Below are positions 46,018-55,602 of a stretch of 64,000 nt of DNA, in pieces. Position numbers and translations under genes: made by a program. The stretch spans positions 558,001-622,000 of the forward strand of contig CAWACX010000002.1 in NCBI GenBank assembly GCA_963780755.1. Direction: 5' to 3'. This DNA is from JALYNX01 sp963780755. Lineage in GTDB: Bacteria > Actinomycetota > Acidimicrobiia > Spongiisociales > ZC4RG35. The notes below the pieces were generated by a model. It made no database searches. It had not been told where the DNA came from and saw nothing but the letters and a program-made list of their open reading frames with translations. How positions within the stretch are numbered: the stretch's first letter is position 1; each line of letters begins with the position of its first letter.

Positions 46018-47229
46018 TCACTCCGCCGCCGATCGCCACGCCTCTCTGAGCTTGACCCGGCTCCCGAAGCGGAGCAGGCCGCCGGCGTAGATCCGACCCG
46101 CGACCAGCACCAACCCGATGGTGGAGGCGATCGTGATGATCAGAGCTGCCCCGTACTGCCACACCGGGATGGCGTCGAGGGCTGCCCGGACCGGCACCAC
46201 GAACGGTGCGGTGAGGGGGAAGAAGGTGCCGATCACAGCAGCAGGCCCATCGGGGGCACTGAGGGTGAAGATCGCCAGCATGAACCCGGCAACGGCCACC
46301 AACGACATCGGGAAGGACACGTTCTGTGCATCTTCGGCCCTGCTCACCAGGGAGCCGGCGGCGCCGAAGAGCACTCCGTAGATGAGGAATCCGAGGATGA
46401 ACCACACCACGAGGTTGACCACCGACCATGCATTGAGCGAGGGGATCTCGTAGGCGTCCATGAGCCTCACCGTGAACAGTGCGACAACGATCGTCCCTGC
46501 GAACTGGGCGATCCCGAGCAGCCCGATGCCGAGGATCTTCCCGCCCAACAACTGCCAGGGCTTGATGGTGGAGAGGAGGACCTCGACCACCCGGTTCGTC
46601 TTCTCCTCGGTCACCCCGTAGAGGATGGTGGTGCCATAGATGAGGACTGCGATGTAGAGGAGGAGTAGCCCGGCGTAGGCGACGGCGCCTCTCGACTCGT
46701 CTGCGGGGTCCTGTCCGCTGAGCGCGGTCGTCTCCAGCGGGTCGGAGGTCATGATCTCGATCACATCGGCGGCAACGTCACCTTCCGCGGCGACGATGGA
46801 CTCCAGTTCCACCGATGCCGCCCCTCGCTGGAGAAGGCTGGCGATCTCCGAGCCGCCAAAGCCGCCGACGGTCTCCACGATCAGCTCGGAACCATCAACC
46901 AGCACCGCGTCGAGCTCGCCCTCTTCCAGCTCGGTCTCGGCCTCGTCGCGACTGTCAAGCGGCACCGTGGTGATGGCTACCGACGGCTCCGCATCGGGCT
47001 CGTCGGTGGCATTGCCCAACAGCTCGGCCGCCTCGATGATCGCCTCGTTGCCCTCACCCACCGATCCCACCTGGTACTCGTCGGTGCCGCCCCCGAACAC
47101 TTCGGGCAGGACGACGAGGGCGATCACGATGACGAGGGTGACGATGCTCGTGATCAGGAACGACTTGGACCGCCCCCGCTCTTTGAGCTCCCGGCGGGCC
47201 ACCCGCCACATCGTTCCCAGGTCGCTCAT
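46018..47229 (-). CDS. ABC-2-type transporter permease (NatB-like)
   Basis: 403 residues. A helix near 20-45 (SFLITSIVTLVIVIALVVLP), an extracytoplasmic domain of about 140 residues, then five helices (AGLLLLYIAVLIYGTTILYG, VEVLLSTIKPWQLLGGKILG, LGFLIYGVLFGAAGSLVSRA). The EEKTNRVVEVLLSTIKPWQL segment is a hallmark of the NatB / DrrB-like exporters. It overlaps the ATPase stop by 4 bases and pairs with it as an exporter of unknown substrate (Na+, drug or lipid). Confidence 0.9.
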   Translation of the reverse strand: MSDLGTMWRVARRELKERGRSKSFLITSIVTLVIVIALVVLPEVFGGGTDEYQVGSVGEGNEAIIEAAELLGNATDEPDAEPSVAITTVPLDSRDEAETELEEGELDAVLVDGSELIVETVGGFGGSEIASLLQRGAASVELESIVAAEGDVAADVIEIMTSDPLETTALSGQDPADESRGAVAYAGLLLLYIAVLIYGTTILYGVTEEKTNRVVEVLLSTIKPWQLLGGKILGIGLLGIAQFAGTIVVALFTVRLMDAYEIPSLNAWSVVNLVVWFILGFLIYGVLFGAAGSLVSRAEDAQNVSFPMSLVAVAGFMLAIFTLSAPDGPAAVIGTFFPLTAPFVVPVRAALDAIPVWQYGAALIITIASTIGLVLVAGRIYAGGLLRFGSRVKLREAWRSAAE

Positions 47230-48113
47230 CCCACCGCCTCCCGGAACAAATCGGACAGGGATGGTGTGGTGTAGGTGAAGTGCCGCAGAGTGCCGGCGTC
47301 CTGGGCGCTGAGGAGCAATCCACGAACGTCACTCTCGGCGTCAATGGTCAAAACGTGGCGGGTCCCATCGAACTCCACCTCGCGTATCCCGTCCAACGAC
47401 TGGAACAAGGCGGTCGGGTCGCCGTCGATCTCCAGCTCCAGATGCCGGATCGGAGCCGCATCCTTGAGCTGGCGCACGTTTCCTTCGACCACGATGGCGC
47501 CTTTGTTGATGATCGCCACCTCCTCACACAGGTCCTCGACCAGGTCGAGTTGGTGCGATGAGAAGACGACTGCCTTCCCGGCAGCCGCCTGCTCGCGGAG
47601 GATGTCGGCCATCGTCTCCGAGGCGATCGGGTCCAACCCGGAGAATGGCTCATCAAGCACGAGTAGGTCGGGGTCATGGACCAGCGCCGCCGCAAGCTGC
47701 ACTCGCTGTTGGTTGCCGTGGGAAAGGGCCTCGACCGCGTCGGTGCTCCTATCGGCAAGCCCGAAGCGCTCCAGCCAATGTTGGGCCGCTGCAGCTGCAG
47801 CGGTCTTTTCCATCCCGTGAAGCTCGCCGAGATAGGTGAGCTGATCGTGGGCCTTCATCTTCGGATACAGGCCCCGTTGCTCCGGCATGTAGCCGAAGCG
47901 GCGCCGCTCGTCGGGACCGATCTCCTCGCCATCCCAGGTGACCGTGCCCGAGTCGGGGCGCATCAGCCCGAATATCGACCGCATCGCAGTCGTCTTCCCG
48001 GCGCCGTTGGGCCCCAGGAAACCGAGCATTCGGCCTCTGGCCACGCCGAAGGTGCAGCCATCGAGGGCCACGACCTCTCCGAACCGCTTCCGCATGTCAT
48101 TGATCGAGAGCAC
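47226..48113 (-). CDS. ABC transporter ATP-binding protein (NatA-like)
   Basis: 295 residues. Walker A GPNGAGKTT, Q-loop YMPEQRGLYP, signature ALSHGNQQRVQLAAAL, Walker B DLLVLDEPFSGLDP and H-loop VVFSSHQLDLVEDL, all intact. The C-terminal 80 residues are the DUF4162-like extension (KDAAPIRHLELEIDGDPTAL) found in NatA-type exporters. It energises the permease that follows with a 4-base overlap. Confidence 0.93.
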   Translation of the reverse strand: MLSINDMRKRFGEVVALDGCTFGVARGRMLGFLGPNGAGKTTAMRSIFGLMRPDSGTVTWDGEEIGPDERRRFGYMPEQRGLYPKMKAHDQLTYLGELHGMEKTAAAAAAQHWLERFGLADRSTDAVEALSHGNQQRVQLAAALVHDPDLLVLDEPFSGLDPIASETMADILREQAAAGKAVVFSSHQLDLVEDLCEEVAIINKGAIVVEGNVRQLKDAAPIRHLELEIDGDPTALFQSLDGIREVEFDGTRHVLTIDAESDVRGLLLSAQDAGTLRHFTYTTPSLSDLFREAVG

Positions 48114-48136
48114 GAGCCGGGCAGGTTAAACCGCGG

Positions 48137-49144
48137 TCAATCGAGCAAAGTCGGGCGGTACAGACGGTCGTGGGTGCGAAGTGCGAACCGATCGGTCATG
48201 CCGGCGACGTAATCGATCGCCCGGTCGAGGTCCTGGGCGCTGGGTGTGGTGTACGAATCGGGGACCTCGCCGGGGCGATTGGAGAAGTGGACGACCAGGT
48301 CTTCGATGACACTCATCGCCTTTTGCCGCTGACTCTCGGCGTCGGGCCGGAGGTAGACCCGTTCGAACATGAAGTCACGCAGCTCGACCATCGCGTTCGA
48401 TTCCTCGGCGCCGATCTCCACCCGTCCCGTGGCGTAGCTCGCCTCGATCACCGAGTTCACCATCGACCCGATCCACTCCCGGGAAGTGGCGCCGAAGGTG
48501 ACCAGGGCACGGGTCGGAAGGTCGTGGTACCCGATCACATCGGCACGGAGGGCGTCTGCGACGTCGTGGGTCAGGTAGGCGATGCGGTCGGCATATCGGC
48601 AGAGCCATCCTTCCGGGGTCACCGGCGGGGGATCGACCTTCCAGGAGTGGGCCCGCACCCCGTCGAGCACCTCGAAGCTGAGGTTCTGCGGCTCGAGCAA
48701 CGAGAGTGTGCGAACTCCTTGCGCCGAGTGCAGCCACCCGCCCTCGACGAATGGCGAAAGGGCGTCCTCGCCGAGGTGGCCGAATGGGGAGTGCCCGACG
48801 TCGTGAGCCAGGCATATCGCCTCTGTCAGGTCCTCGTTGAGGCCGAGGGCCCGAGCCATGGCCCGGCCGATCTGTGTGACGTGGATGGTGTGAGTCATCC
48901 TGGTCACGAAGTGGTCCCCGTCGGGGTTGAGGAACACCTGGGTCTTGTGCTTCAGGCGGCGGAACGCCTTGGTGTGGATGACGCGATCTCTGTCCCGCTC
49001 GAAGGCGGTGCGGAACTCGTCGTCTTCCTCGGGCTCGGCTCGTCCCTTGCTCTCGGTTGACAAGGTGGCTGCAGGCGCCAGCAAGTCAGCCTCGAGCGCC
49101 TCGCGCTGTTGGCGGTCCCTTTTCAGCAACTCATCCATTGCCAT
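48137..49144 (-). CDS. dgt: Deoxyguanosinetriphosphate triphosphohydrolase-like protein
   Basis: 335 residues. HD-domain dNTPase: FRRLKHKTQVFLNPDGDHFV, TRMTHTIHVTQIGRAMARAL, AICLAHDVGHSPFGHLGEDA (the HD motif) and WLCRYADRIAYLTHDVADAL. It cleaves dNTPs to nucleoside and triphosphate. The length is that of the shorter, type 2 dGTPases (the E. coli enzyme is about 505). The N-terminal RAEPEEDDEFRTAFERDRDR is typical of actinobacterial members. It stands between two ABC transporter pairs with no evident functional link. Confidence 0.92.
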   Translation of the reverse strand: MAMDELLKRDRQQREALEADLLAPAATLSTESKGRAEPEEDDEFRTAFERDRDRVIHTKAFRRLKHKTQVFLNPDGDHFVTRMTHTIHVTQIGRAMARALGLNEDLTEAICLAHDVGHSPFGHLGEDALSPFVEGGWLHSAQGVRTLSLLEPQNLSFEVLDGVRAHSWKVDPPPVTPEGWLCRYADRIAYLTHDVADALRADVIGYHDLPTRALVTFGATSREWIGSMVNSVIEASYATGRVEIGAEESNAMVELRDFMFERVYLRPDAESQRQKAMSVIEDLVVHFSNRPGEVPDSYTTPSAQDLDRAIDYVAGMTDRFALRTHDRLYRPTLLD

Positions 49145-49174
49145 TCGAGGCTAGGGCGCCTGATTGCGTGTCGT

Positions 49175-50779
49175 TCAGGTGATCTGGACCCAGGCCAAGA
49201 CCTCGGGCATGCGCCTGCGGAGGAGTCGCCCGGCAAGGAAGAGGGAGATCACATAGAGGACGACGCCCCAGGCGATGGTGAGGCCGGCCGTGTACCAAGG
49301 GTTGATCACTTCCCCGAAGTCGACGGTGAGCACTGTGAGGGACGCGGGCGGCACGAGGAGGATCCCGATGGCGAAAAACGACACCGTCTGGCTGATGATC
49401 GCCAGACAGCCTTGCTCGGTTGACTGGGCAAACACATCGGTCCCCTCCCGAGGGAGGCGCAGCGGGGCGATGACCGACACCAGATTGCCAACCGCCAACT
49501 GGCATCCAATGGCAGCGACGGTCAGAGGCACCGTCAGCCAGACCCAACGCCATTGCCCGGAGAACCAGGCCAGGCCGATGGTCAGGATCGTCGTTTCCAA
49601 CGCGAGGGCGGTGGCAACGGCCACATTCTTCCCGACCAGCAGGTGCCGGGGCTTGGGGGGGAGGACAAACAGGTAGCTGGCGGCATTGCGTTCCCAGCCG
49701 AACAGGTTGAGCGCGATGGGAAGCCCGACGAAGAGCACCAGGATCGGGGCCATCAGTGGGGCCCATTCCCGGTCACGAAAGTCGAAGAGCCCGGTGGCGT
49801 TCATGACCACACCACCGATCGCCAGCCCGACGAAGATCACCGTCCCTGTCCACGCCAGGCGTTGCCTGGGATCCCGAATGTAGAAGCGAAACTCCTTGCG
49901 GGCCATGGTGGGGACCACACCCCAGGGCCCGGTAGCCATCCCGTCCCGCTTGGCCCGGGAGGCAGGCAGGCTCCGCTGCTCGGGTGTCGTGAGCAACCAC
50001 GCCAGCAGTCGCCGCCAGGCCACGGCGAGCAAGCCGAGGCCGATCAGTGCTGCCGAGAGGGCGACGACCGCCGAGATCGGGTCTCCGGCCGCGGCCTCGA
50101 TCATCGCCTTCTGCGCCGCCACCGGCGGGATCAGCAGGGCCCAATCCATGATGGGATAACTCGTCGCCGCGGCAGCCATGCCCTGGGAGGCGACCAGCTG
50201 GCTGACACTTCGATAGAAGAGGAATGAGCCCGCTGCGATGCCGAGCACCAGGAATGTCGCGATGTCCCGGCCCCGTCGGGTCCGCAAGATGCCGGATATC
50301 GCGGACGAGAACAGCTGGCCACCGAGCGCCATGAGGCCGAGAAAGACCAATGAGGCCGGGAGCACCATCCACCACCCATCGGCGAGGATGGCGGCATTGG
50401 CCCCGAGCAGCAAGAGCGGTATCACGGTCGAGGGGGCGACCAAGCTGGCGGCCACCAGCCCGGCCACCATCTGATTCGCGGAGATGGGGAGCAGGGCGAG
50501 TTGCTGGGGGTCCAGGTTCTCGTCGAGGGGAAAGATGATCACGGGCAGCGCTGCCCACGCGAGGAAGGCGAAAAGGGCTGCCCAACCGAGATAGTTGGCG
50601 AGGGCCTCCGGGCTCTCCACCTCGAGTGCCCGAGCTGTGTCCAGATGGGCACTGGCCAGCCACACTCCGAGCCAGGTGAGGAGGATCAGGGCGATCGGGA
50701 GCCCGAATCGCCTCTGGACATCGGCTCGAAAGCCGTTCCAGGTGAGCCGGGCCTTGAGCCCCGCTAGCCGCCGTACCAC
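49175..50779 (-). CDS. Large polytopic ABC transporter permease
   Basis: 534 residues from GTG 50779, which overlaps the ATPase stop by 16 bases; a frame to 50857 is likely a shadow. About twelve membrane helices in two halves, such as AILVLFVGLPIALNLFGWER and VAVATALALETTILTIGLAW. The internal WERNAASYLFVLPPKPRHLL with a following LVGKN, and GVVPTMARKEFRFYIRDPRQ, resemble the paired permeases of actinobacterial ABC-2-type exporters. The substrate is unknown. Confidence 0.85.
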   Translation of the reverse strand: MVRRLAGLKARLTWNGFRADVQRRFGLPIALILLTWLGVWLASAHLDTARALEVESPEALANYLGWAALFAFLAWAALPVIIFPLDENLDPQQLALLPISANQMVAGLVAASLVAPSTVIPLLLLGANAAILADGWWMVLPASLVFLGLMALGGQLFSSAISGILRTRRGRDIATFLVLGIAAGSFLFYRSVSQLVASQGMAAAATSYPIMDWALLIPPVAAQKAMIEAAAGDPISAVVALSAALIGLGLLAVAWRRLLAWLLTTPEQRSLPASRAKRDGMATGPWGVVPTMARKEFRFYIRDPRQRLAWTGTVIFVGLAIGGVVMNATGLFDFRDREWAPLMAPILVLFVGLPIALNLFGWERNAASYLFVLPPKPRHLLVGKNVAVATALALETTILTIGLAWFSGQWRWVWLTVPLTVAAIGCQLAVGNLVSVIAPLRLPREGTDVFAQSTEQGCLAIISQTVSFFAIGILLVPPASLTVLTVDFGEVINPWYTAGLTIAWGVVLYVISLFLAGRLLRRRMPEVLAWVQIT

Positions 50780-51567
50780 GAGGAGCTGTCCGGGGTCTTT
50801 CCACCGACCGCGGCGATGAAAGCGTCTTCGACGTTGTCGGCGCCCATGAGCCGGCACAGCCCTTCAGGGGTCTCTTCGATGGTCAACCGACCCTCGACCA
50901 TGATCCCGATGCGGGTGCAGAGCTTCTCGACGAGATGCATCTCGTGGGACGAGAACACGATGGTGGTCCCACCTTGCGCCGCTTGCTGCAAGAGGCCTCG
51001 GATCAAACGGGCCGACACCGCGTCCACACCTTCAAAGGGCTCATCGAGGAACAGGACCGGGGGCCGGTGGATGATTGCTGCGGCCAGGGCGACCTTCTTG
51101 CGCATGCCCCGCGAGTAGTCACCGATGAGCTTGGCCCCGGCACCGGTCAGGTCGAGCAGCTCCAACAACTCGTTGCGCCTTCGCGCTGCCTCGGTCCGCT
51201 CCAGGCCGTGCATCGCCGCGGTGAAGTCGAGCAGCTCGGCGCCGGTGAGGCGCTCATAGAGATTGAACTCCTCGGGCAGGACCCCGATCCGGGCCTTGAC
51301 CTCGGTTGGGGAGGCCCAGGTGTCGTACTCGCCTATGCCGACCGAGCCCGCGTTGGGGCGGAGCAGCCCCACGATGCACTTGATCGTGGTGGTCTTGCCG
51401 GCTCCGTTCTGCCCGAGCAGGCCATAGAACTCACCGGTGCCGATCGAGAGGTCGACACTGTCCACGGCAGTCGTCTTGCCGAATCTTCGGACCAGGCCTC
51501 GGGCCCAGATCGCCGGAGGGGCCCCGGCCGCGTCGATCAAAGGCTCGTCAGTGAGAGGCTGGGTCAC
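50764..51567 (-). CDS. ABC transporter ATP-binding protein
   Basis: 267 residues. Walker A GQNGAGKTT, Q-loop VLPEEFNLYERLTG, a signature in DYSRGMRKKVALAAAIIHRP, Walker B PVLFLDEPFEGVDA and H-loop IVFSSHEMHLVEKL. The signature SRGM replaces the usual LSGGQ, as in several ABC-2 exporters. It is the partner of the large permease that follows, by overlap and strand. Confidence 0.92.
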   Translation of the reverse strand: MTQPLTDEPLIDAAGAPPAIWARGLVRRFGKTTAVDSVDLSIGTGEFYGLLGQNGAGKTTTIKCIVGLLRPNAGSVGIGEYDTWASPTEVKARIGVLPEEFNLYERLTGAELLDFTAAMHGLERTEAARRRNELLELLDLTGAGAKLIGDYSRGMRKKVALAAAIIHRPPVLFLDEPFEGVDAVSARLIRGLLQQAAQGGTTIVFSSHEMHLVEKLCTRIGIMVEGRLTIEETPEGLCRLMGADNVEDAFIAAVGGKTPDSSSWYGG

Positions 51568-51671
51568 GACAGCAAGTATCGACGGAACCGCGACAGAACC
51601 AAAGAGAAAACCGGGCTAGCGGGGGCTTTCATGCCGGTTCCGGAGCCCAGGTCGGCCGGTTACCGTAGGTA

Positions 51672-53327
51672 GTGGTGGAGTACCAGGCCCTCTATCGGAA
51701 GTACCGGCCCCAGACTTTCGACGATGTCATCGGCCAAGCTCACGTGACCACGACGCTGTCTCGTGAGGTTGCCGATGGCCGGGTGGCGCACGCCTACCTG
51801 TTCACCGGCCCCCGGGGCACCGGCAAGACGACCACTGCCCGAATCCTGGCCAAAGCCCTCAATTGCATGAATCGGGGACCGCAGGGGGCCCCCTGCAACG
51901 AGTGCCTGAGTTGCGTGTCCATCACCGATGGGACCTCCCTCGATGTTCTCGAGCTCGACGCGGCATCTCACAACTCGATCGATGACATTCGCGACATCAA
52001 GGTCAGTGTCACCACCGTGGCGTCGACGGCCACCTCGAAGCGTGTCTTCGTCCTCGACGAGGCACATATGTTGTCCAAAGCGGCGGGCAACGCCCTCCTC
52101 AAGACCCTGGAGGAGCCTCCAGAGCATGTTCATTTCGTGCTGGCCACCACCGAGCCCTACAAGCTCCTCGACACCATCCGCAGCAGGAGCCAACGCTTCG
52201 ACTTCCACCCGGTCCCTCTCGAAGAGCTCGCCGGGCATTTGAGCCTCATCGCCGAGCGCGAGGGGTATCGGTTCGATGCCCCTGCCCTGCTCGCTATCTC
52301 GCGGCACGCCGGCGGATCGGTGCGTGACTCACTGTCCCTGCTCGAGCAGGTGGCGGCGCTCGGGGCGGGAACGGTGGACGTGCCCGGAGTGCGCCGGGCA
52401 CTTGGGCTTGCCGATTCGGAGGCCTTCATGCGCCTGGTGGAGGCGGTGGCGTCCCAGGATGCCAAAGCCGGCCTGGAGCTGGTCGCCGAGCTCTCCGCCA
52501 ACGGGGTCGACCTGCGTCGATTCGTTGGGGAATCGGTCGGGTTCTTCCGGGGCGCATTTCTCGCCCACTACGCGCCGAACCTGGCCGAGATCACCGACGA
52601 GCCGGAGGAGGTACACGCCGCATGGCGCAAAGCGGCGGAGTTGGTCACATCGGGTGACGTCCTTCGGGCCGTCGATGTGCTCGGCGAGGCCCTGGTCAGA
52701 TTGCGCGAGGGGAGAGAGGAGCGTCTCATGACCGAGCTCGCTCTCATCAAGCTGACCCGTCCCGAGACCGCCAGTGATCAGGCCTCCTTGCTCGCCCGAA
52801 TCGAGCGGCTGGAGCGCCGCCCCCCGACGGCCCAGCCCATGTCCGAGGCCCCGGGTGCGCCGGCCACCCAGGAGCCCGTTGAGGAGAGCACCACCCCGGC
52901 GCCGGAGCACAGCGCGCCGGGCAATGGTGGTGACAAGCCAGCCGGCATCGAGGTCTCCTTCGAGCAGCTGCAGAAGGTCTGGCCTGGCCTGTTCGGCAGC
53001 CTCCGGGATGTGCTGGGGGCCAGGCGCTGGGCGTTCTTCCGGGAGGCGGTCCCGGCTGCGGTGGAGGGTGACACCATCACCCTCGAAGTAGCCCACGATT
53101 TCCACCTCCAGTCGCTGCAAGAGGACGATGCGGTGGCCGCAATCGTCGCCACCAGGGCCAGTGATCTGCTGGGGAGCCCGGTGCAGGTCCGGTTCCGGTC
53201 CCGAGAAGGTGGGCCGGCCGCGAGCGACGAAATCGACATCACGCAGCTCGAGGAGAGGCCGGCGCACGCCTCCGACCCGACCAGCCTCCTGGTCGAGGAG
53301 TTGGGAGCCGAAGAAGTAGAGGAGTAG
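51672..53327 (+). CDS. dnaX: DNA polymerase III subunit gamma/tau
   Basis: 551 residues. AAA+ clamp-loader core: EYQALYRKYRPQTFDDVIGQ, Walker A GPRGTGKTTT (about 45), a four-Cys zinc module (NCMNRGPQGAPCNECLSC), Walker B VFVLDEAHML, sensor 1 HFVLATTEP and sensor 2 AGGSVRDSLSLLEQ. The C-terminal tau-like part (380-551) has a Pro/Glu linker and a small domain (VWPGLFGSLRDVLGARRWAF). Start is GTG 51672 or the next GTG at 51675. It heads a dnaX-ybaB-recR operon, a widely conserved order. Confidence 0.95.
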   Translation: MVEYQALYRKYRPQTFDDVIGQAHVTTTLSREVADGRVAHAYLFTGPRGTGKTTTARILAKALNCMNRGPQGAPCNECLSCVSITDGTSLDVLELDAASHNSIDDIRDIKVSVTTVASTATSKRVFVLDEAHMLSKAAGNALLKTLEEPPEHVHFVLATTEPYKLLDTIRSRSQRFDFHPVPLEELAGHLSLIAEREGYRFDAPALLAISRHAGGSVRDSLSLLEQVAALGAGTVDVPGVRRALGLADSEAFMRLVEAVASQDAKAGLELVAELSANGVDLRRFVGESVGFFRGAFLAHYAPNLAEITDEPEEVHAAWRKAAELVTSGDVLRAVDVLGEALVRLREGREERLMTELALIKLTRPETASDQASLLARIERLERRPPTAQPMSEAPGAPATQEPVEESTTPAPEHSAPGNGGDKPAGIEVSFEQLQKVWPGLFGSLRDVLGARRWAFFREAVPAAVEGDTITLEVAHDFHLQSLQEDDAVAAIVATRASDLLGSPVQVRFRSREGGPAASDEIDITQLEERPAHASDPTSLLVEELGAEEVEE

Positions 53328-53342
53328 GTCTACGCTCTCCTC

Positions 53343-53666
53343 ATGAACCGACAGCCCGACATGCGTCAGCTGATGAAGCAGGCCCAGCAGATGCAGGCCC
53401 AGCTCGCAGCCGCTCAAGAGGAGCTAGCGCAAAGGACTTTCGAAGGCAGTGCGGGCGGTGGGATGGTGGTCGCCACCGTGAACGGAGCACAAGAGTTGGT
53501 CGGGATCAGGATATCTCCCGAGGTGGTTGACCCTGAGGACGCCGAGATGCTCGAGGACCTGGTGCTGGCCGCGGTCCGCCAGGCACACGAAGCGGCAACG
53601 AGCGCGGCCTCGGAACAGCTTGGGGGCATGACCGGCGGGTTGGACCTCGGCGGCCTGTTGGGTTGA
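53343..53666 (+). CDS. YbaB/EbfC-family nucleoid-associated protein
   Basis: 107 residues. N-terminal coiled coil (MRQLMKQAQQMQAQLAAAQE), then GSAGGGMVVATVNGAQELVG and a helix EDAEMLEDLVLAAVRQAHEA; Gly-rich tail LGGMTGGLDLGGLLG. Such dimers bind DNA and are usually encoded between dnaX and recR, as here. The stop overlaps the recR ATG by one base (TGATG). Confidence 0.94.
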   Translation: MNRQPDMRQLMKQAQQMQAQLAAAQEELAQRTFEGSAGGGMVVATVNGAQELVGIRISPEVVDPEDAEMLEDLVLAAVRQAHEAATSAASEQLGGMTGGLDLGGLLG

Positions 53667-54259
53667 TGTTCGAAGCCCCGGTCCAAAAGGTCATCGACGA
53701 GCTGGCCAGGCTTCCTGGAGTAGGGCAAAAAACGGCCCAACGCCTCGCATTCCATCTTCTCTCCGTGGAGGAGGCCGATGCCCGTCGCCTGGCGCTGGCC
53801 ATCGAGGAGATGCGCGACAAGGTCTCCCTCTGCACCCGGTGCTACAACGTGGCGGCGGGTGACGAGTGCGCCATCTGCCTGGACTCGAGACGTGACCCTT
53901 CGCAGATCTGTGTGGTCGAGCGCCCACAGGACATCGTCGTGATCGAGAGAACCCAGGAATTCCGGGGCCGCTATCACGTCCTGGGAGGCTCTCTGTCCCC
54001 GATCAACGGTGTCGGTCCCAGCCAGCTCCGAATCGACGAGTTGAAGGCCAGGATCGGACCGGAGGGAGTCGTCGAGCTGATCGTGGCCACCAATCCCACA
54101 GTCGAGGGCGACGCCACCGCCATGTACCTCGCACGAGAGCTCAAGCCGATGGGGACCAAGGTCAGTCGCCTCGCCTCCGGTCTCCCCGTCGGTGGTGATC
54201 TCGACTACGCGGACGAGCTCACCCTGGGCCGAGCGCTTGTCGGGCGAATGGAGCTCTAG
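53666..54259 (+). CDS. recR: Recombination protein RecR
   Basis: 197 residues from ATG 53666. Helix-hairpin-helix region LARLPGVGQKTAQRLAFHLL, four-Cys zinc finger CTRCYNVAAGDECAICLDSR, Toprim domain CVVERPQDIVVIERT with EGDATAMYLARELK, and a final conserved GLPVGGDLDYADELTLGRAL. It acts with RecF/RecO to load RecA on gapped DNA. All key residues are present and the length is normal. Confidence 0.96.
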   Translation: MFEAPVQKVIDELARLPGVGQKTAQRLAFHLLSVEEADARRLALAIEEMRDKVSLCTRCYNVAAGDECAICLDSRRDPSQICVVERPQDIVVIERTQEFRGRYHVLGGSLSPINGVGPSQLRIDELKARIGPEGVVELIVATNPTVEGDATAMYLARELKPMGTKVSRLASGLPVGGDLDYADELTLGRALVGRMEL

Positions 54260-54298
54260 GCCACCCATCGCGCAGCCGGTGGGCCGTAACCTGGGAAC

Positions 54299-55147
54299 GT
54301 GCCAGCGACTGAAACGAGCCCGCGACCTCGCATCCTCGCAATGGTGCTCGCCGGTGTCGGGGTGCTCGGCCTCGGTTTCGTGGTGGCCATGGCGAGTGCC
54401 TCGGTGCCCGGGAGGCAGGACGAGCCACTGCTCGACGTTGCTTGGCGCCCTGGCACCAACTTCACCGATGTCCTGACCTGGCTGGTTGCAATCGCAGTTG
54501 TCATCGGCGCGGTGGTCCTCATGCTGTCGGTCCGGGAGCCACGAATGCGTCAGCAACGGAAGCGAAGCCGTGTGGCCCTGGCGATCGTCGGGGGCATCAT
54601 CCTCTTCTTCCTTGCCTGGAGGTACCTGCGCCCGGTGGCCGGGTCGCTGCTCGAACAGGGATCCGAGCTCGTTCCCGGCGACCTCACAGAGGCCCCGACT
54701 CCAGGCGCCACCACATCGAATCAGGTGTGGGTCCTCGGAGCTTTGATCGGCATGGTCGTAATCGGAGCCTTGGTCCGGCTCGGCCTGTCACTTCGGTCTC
54801 CCAAGACCGACCTCGCGACCGAGCAAGCCGCCCCCGAGGAGCCGCCTCCGGCCGAGCCATCGCCACAGCCCGGGCCGCAACGCACCGACCCCAGGGGTCG
54901 GATCTTCGGTGCTTATCTCGACTTCGAGCAGGCTGCCGCCTACGCCGGGATCGGCCGCGATCCGGCCGAGACCGCGGGAACCCACGCCCGGCGCGTGGTC
55001 GCCGGTTTTTCGCTTCCCAAGGACCAGGCTCGGGCTCTGGTGGCCCGTCATGCCGCGGCCCGGTTCGGTGAGGGGGAGCCAACCGCTGCCGACGCAGACC
55101 TTGCCGAGAGCGCATCATCGAGCCTGCGCCAGGGAATGGCTTCGTGA
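54299..55147 (+). CDS. DUF4129-type membrane protein of a MoxR/DUF58 operon
   Basis: 282 residues, GTG start. A first hydrophobic helix (ILAMVLAGVGVLGLGFVVAM), extracytoplasmic loop, three further helices (VLTWLVAIAVVIGAVVLMLS, VALAIVGGIILFFLAWRYLR, VWVLGALIGMVVIGALVRLG), a Pro-rich linker, and a cytosolic C-terminal helical domain with DFEQAAAYAGIGRDPAETAG THARRVV-type residues, the DUF4129 pattern. It heads five overlapping genes; the next starts within its stop (GTGA). Confidence 0.75.
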   Translation: MPATETSPRPRILAMVLAGVGVLGLGFVVAMASASVPGRQDEPLLDVAWRPGTNFTDVLTWLVAIAVVIGAVVLMLSVREPRMRQQRKRSRVALAIVGGIILFFLAWRYLRPVAGSLLEQGSELVPGDLTEAPTPGATTSNQVWVLGALIGMVVIGALVRLGLSLRSPKTDLATEQAAPEEPPPAEPSPQPGPQRTDPRGRIFGAYLDFEQAAAYAGIGRDPAETAGTHARRVVAGFSLPKDQARALVARHAAARFGEGEPTAADADLAESASSSLRQGMAS

Positions 55148-55602
55148 GTCGGATCCTGGTGCGTGGCCTCCTGGTGGCCGCGGCCGCCGCGCTGCTCCTG
55201 GCGCAGCTGCAAGGAGCTTCTCTGCTCTGGGCCTGGGAGGCACTACTCGTCCTCCTGGTCATCTGGCAGGTGCGCGAGATGCCCGGAGCCGACACGACGC
55301 CGGGAATTTCGTTGCTTCCGGCGCGCGATGCGAGGCCTACCCGGCTGCCGAGGTCGGTGGTGGCCGCCGAGGTGGCCACCAGTGATGCACTCTCGGGCCA
55401 CACGGGGAGGGGTCGTCGGCTCCGGCCGATGCTGCAGAGGATCGCAAGCCACCGCCTGGCGCGCCGCGGAATCGCGCTCGACAGCCCCCAGGCTCTCGGC
55501 TTTCTGGATGATCGGACCTGGAGATGGCTTACCGGGCGCGAGGACCGCCCGCCACCGCCCGCAGAGATGAGCGCGCTGTTGACGGCACTGGAGGAGATGT
55601 GA
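55144..55602 (+). CDS. Small membrane protein in the MoxR operon
   Basis: 152 residues. GTG overlaps the previous stop. Two hydrophobic N-terminal helices (VRGLLVAAAAALLLAQLQGA, LLWAWEALLVLLVIWQVREM), then a soluble tail with RRLRPMLQRIASHRLARRGI and ALDSPQALGFLDDRTWRWLT. The tail is the type of sequence found next to MoxR ATPases in actinobacteria; function unknown. Its stop overlaps the MoxR GTG. Confidence 0.7.
   Translation: MSRILVRGLLVAAAAALLLAQLQGASLLWAWEALLVLLVIWQVREMPGADTTPGISLLPARDARPTRLPRSVVAAEVATSDALSGHTGRGRRLRPMLQRIASHRLARRGIALDSPQALGFLDDRTWRWLTGREDRPPPPAEMSALLTALEEM

Noticed and set aside
51568..51671. Possible SRP RNA gene (often upstream of dnaX)
   Set aside because: The conserved GGAAGCAGCC-type loop of SRP RNA is not present in these 104 bases.
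51672..53327. Programmed frameshift site in dnaX making a short gamma form
   Set aside because: No A-rich slippery heptamer with a following hairpin was seen; the gene reads through as one chain.
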